A stretch of DNA of 64,000 nt from Gudongella oleilytica. GTDB lineage: Bacteria; Bacillota; Clostridia; Tissierellales; Tissierellaceae. Location of the stretch: positions 2,292,158 to 2,356,157 of the forward strand of contig NZ_CP035130.1 of NCBI RefSeq assembly GCF_004101785.1. The letters are read 5' to 3'. A model generated the notes under the pieces. It saw only the letters and a program-made list of their open reading frames with translations, ran no database searches and was not told the DNA's origin. Shown here one piece after another: positions 62,732 through 64,000 of this stretch. Position 1 is the stretch's first letter, and the number at the start of each line of letters is the position of its first letter. Made by a program: the position numbers and the translations under genes.

Positions 62732-62947
62732 TCATTTTAGCGGATCATATCCTCCCTCATGAAACGGATGGCATTTAAGGATCCTTTTTGCTGATAAAAA
62801 GCTCCCCTTAAAAAAACCATACTTCGTGTAAGCCTGCAGGGAGTACTCCGAGCAGGTAGGATAAAATCTGCAATTTTTCCCAGTAAGAATATATCTTGAG
62901 ATATATCTTTGGTAGAATCTGATCAATAAAATAGCAATCCTTGTCAT
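62732..62947 (-). CDS. yidD: Membrane protein insertion efficiency factor YidD
   Basis: A 71-residue protein with an amphipathic N-terminal helix and the hallmark [17 protein letters not shown] and [11 protein letters not shown]. The ATG at 62947 shares one base with the rnpA stop codon and follows AAGGTG. Confidence 0.94.
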   Translation of the reverse strand: MTRIAILLIRFYQRYISRYILTGKNCRFYPTCSEYSLQAYTKYGFFKGSFLSAKRILKCHPFHEGGYDPLK

Positions 62948-63291
62948 CAATTCACCTTCTCGGCCATGCCGGAAATCCGGTAAATGTGCTTAATAGCGCT
63001 TTCCAATTCAGCAAAACTAAGGTCAACGGCATTTTTTTTTGGTATGAAGATCAGGTCGTAGCCCTTTTTAAGATTAGGAAGATAAATTCTGTTTACTTCC
63101 TTGATCCTTCTTTTAAGCTTGTTTCTTACAACAGCGTTTCCAATCTTTCTTGTAATAGAAACACCTATCCTCACCTTATCAGTGCCATTTCTTCTGACAT
63201 ACATAATAAGATTTCGATTCCAATAGTTTTTGCCGGATTTGTAGACCTTCTTAAACTCCATATTCTTTCTAAGTCTGTTTTCTTTTTTCAC
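62947..63291 (-). CDS. rnpA: Ribonuclease P protein component
   Basis: A 114-residue basic protein that helps RNase P RNA bind precursor tRNA. The RNR motif region is [29 protein letters not shown] start behind GGTGGAA. Confidence 0.95.
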   Translation of the reverse strand: MKKENRLRKNMEFKKVYKSGKNYWNRNLIMYVRRNGTDKVRIGVSITRKIGNAVVRNKLKRRIKEVNRIYLPNLKKGYDLIFIPKKNAVDLSFAELESAIKHIYRISGMAEKVN

Positions 63292-63322
63292 AGGTATTCC
63301 ACCTTAAAATGACCTTTAATAA

Positions 63323-63344
63323 AAGGCCACTATCAAGCGGCCTT
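63323..63344 (-). terminator. Attenuator-like hairpin between rpmH and rnpA
   Basis: Stem AAGGCCGC / GTGGCCTT on the minus strand followed by TTATT. It overlaps the rpmH stop codon and could limit read-through to rnpA so that L34 is made in excess. Confidence 0.55.
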
Positions 63345-63477
63345 ATGCAGAAAGTTTCTTTCTTCCTCTTCTTCTTCTAGCTTTTAATATCTCCCTACCT
63401 GATCTGGTCTTCATCCTTTTTCTGAAGCCATGTTCCTTGCTTCTTTGTCTTTTCTTTGGTTGATAAGTTCTTTTCAC
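63343..63477 (-). CDS. rpmH: 50S ribosomal protein L34
   Basis: A 44-residue protein: [38 protein letters not shown] and RKKLSA. GTG start behind GGGGGTG. It is the first gene of the rpmH-rnpA-yidD-yidC-jag run. Confidence 0.95.
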   Translation of the reverse strand: MKRTYQPKKRQRSKEHGFRKRMKTRSGREILKARRRRGRKKLSA

Positions 63478-64000
63478 CCGACACACCCCCTTCAATAATC
63501 ATACATCTATATCACCAATATAGAGCTTGCAACATGGAACGCATAAAACACTACTATAAATTATATGTATCAGCCCCGCAGCTGTCAAGTTTTTAAATTT
63601 ACTGAAAATCCACAAAACACCTGTTCTTAAACTGTTAGTATTGTGGATAAATTTATTGAATAAAGGCTCCCATTTTGGTAAGATAATATAGAATGTTGAT
63701 AAATTATAAAACTGGTGGATAACTTAAAGTTATACACAATGTGTGTATAGTTTGTGTATAACATTTAACTAATCTATGGTTTTTATATTAAGGTTTCGTA
63801 ATTTGTTTAAGTTTTTATCCACAATTCTATCTAAATCCAGTTGTGGAAAAAGAAAATACTTAAACATTTTTTTACTGAATCAACAGTAAGTTGATAATTT
63901 TATCCACAAATTCTATTAAGTTATCATTTTATTTCCACATATGTGGACAATTCAATTTCTGTTGAAAGCATTGTTGATAATTTCCTGAGGAGGTAGCAGT
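63478..64000. other. oriC: oriC region upstream of dnaA
   Basis: The rpmH-dnaA intergenic region is AT-rich. It contains five perfect DnaA boxes (TTATMCACA: 63642-63650, 63730-63738, 63753-63761, 63815-63823 and 63900-63908, on both strands) and at least five one-mismatch copies (63714-63722, 63742-63750, 63842-63850, 63941-63949 and 63952-63960). GAGGAGGT at 63988-63995 is the probable dnaA ribosome binding site, so dnaA starts at or just after 64001. Assignment rests on the boxes and gene order. Confidence 0.9.
63560..63588 (-). promoter_or_regulatory. rpmH promoter, perfect consensus
   Basis: Minus-strand TTGACA (63583-63588), 17-base spacer and TATAAT (63560-63565), about 80 bases before the rpmH start codon. 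Confidence 0.85.

Noticed and set aside
1..64000. tRNA, rRNA genes or CRISPR arrays
   Set aside because: I saw no cloverleaf-like T-loop/anticodon patterns, no rRNA signatures and no regularly spaced direct repeats; a tRNAscan-SE and CRISPR search would settle it.

Overview
The window looks like low-GC Firmicutes DNA, most likely an anaerobic, amino-acid-fermenting member of the Clostridia. The evidence is strong purine-rich ribosome binding sites, consensus sigma-A promoters, a walRK-yycH-yycI-walJ-htrA-rlmH cluster and the rpmH-rnpA-yidD-yidC-jag-mnmE-mnmG-rsmG-parA-parB replication-origin block. A UGA-coded selenocysteine peroxiredoxin and an FchA-like folate enzyme fit that lifestyle. The right edge stops inside the rpmH-dnaA intergenic oriC region; its last bases are a ribosome binding site, so dnaA should begin just beyond base 64000.

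Layout. 1-5.2 kb: start of a chromate-type transporter, a heterodimeric ABC exporter and its divergent HTH/TPR regulator. 5.2-12.9 kb: a DUF1576 membrane protein with a small partner, a lipoprotein with a WalR box, a transporter plus amidohydrolase pair behind a perfect consensus promoter, oligoendopeptidase F and a frameshifted gene. 12.9-24.9 kb: DsbA-like protein, an ABC-F protein with one dead ATP site, HtrA, metallo-hydrolase, YczE, exonuclease III, TtcA, YchF, a broken histidine kinase, a CcdA/TlpA thiol-redox pair and a MATE pump. 24.9-29.8 kb: a group II intron sitting exactly behind a terminator, an encapsulin with its ferritin-like cargo, a radical SAM protein and the selenoprotein peroxiredoxin. 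29.8-37.9 kb: metallopeptidase, a decayed flavodoxin-ferredoxin gene, EcsC, a thioesterase whose upstream DNA carries an IS110-family element, several GNAT enzymes, RlmH and Tpx. 37.9-46.1 kb: SurE, a second HtrA and the complete wal operon. 46.2-51 kb: a yybP-ykoY (Mn2+) riboswitch in front of a P-type cation ATPase, then a LysM/G5/M23 cell-wall protein with a WalR box. 51-63.5 kb: lipid kinase, cysteine-desulfurase-like enzyme, FchA, PhzF, ParAB with two parS sites and the conserved origin-proximal block. 63.5-64 kb: oriC with five perfect DnaA boxes.

Connections. Three perfect WalR-type direct repeats (TGTAAY-N5-TGTAAY) lie in front of a lipoprotein, a secreted protein inside the wal operon and the M23/LysM protein, so the window holds both the WalRK system and part of its probable regulon. 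The selenoprotein peroxiredoxin, the iron-storing encapsulin, Tpx and the CcdA/TlpA pair form a peroxide, iron and thiol defence set. Recent decay is visible in four broken genes, one intron and one IS. The most notable items are the selenocysteine peroxiredoxin with a fitting SECIS hairpin, the encapsulin nanocompartment and the Mn2+ riboswitch.
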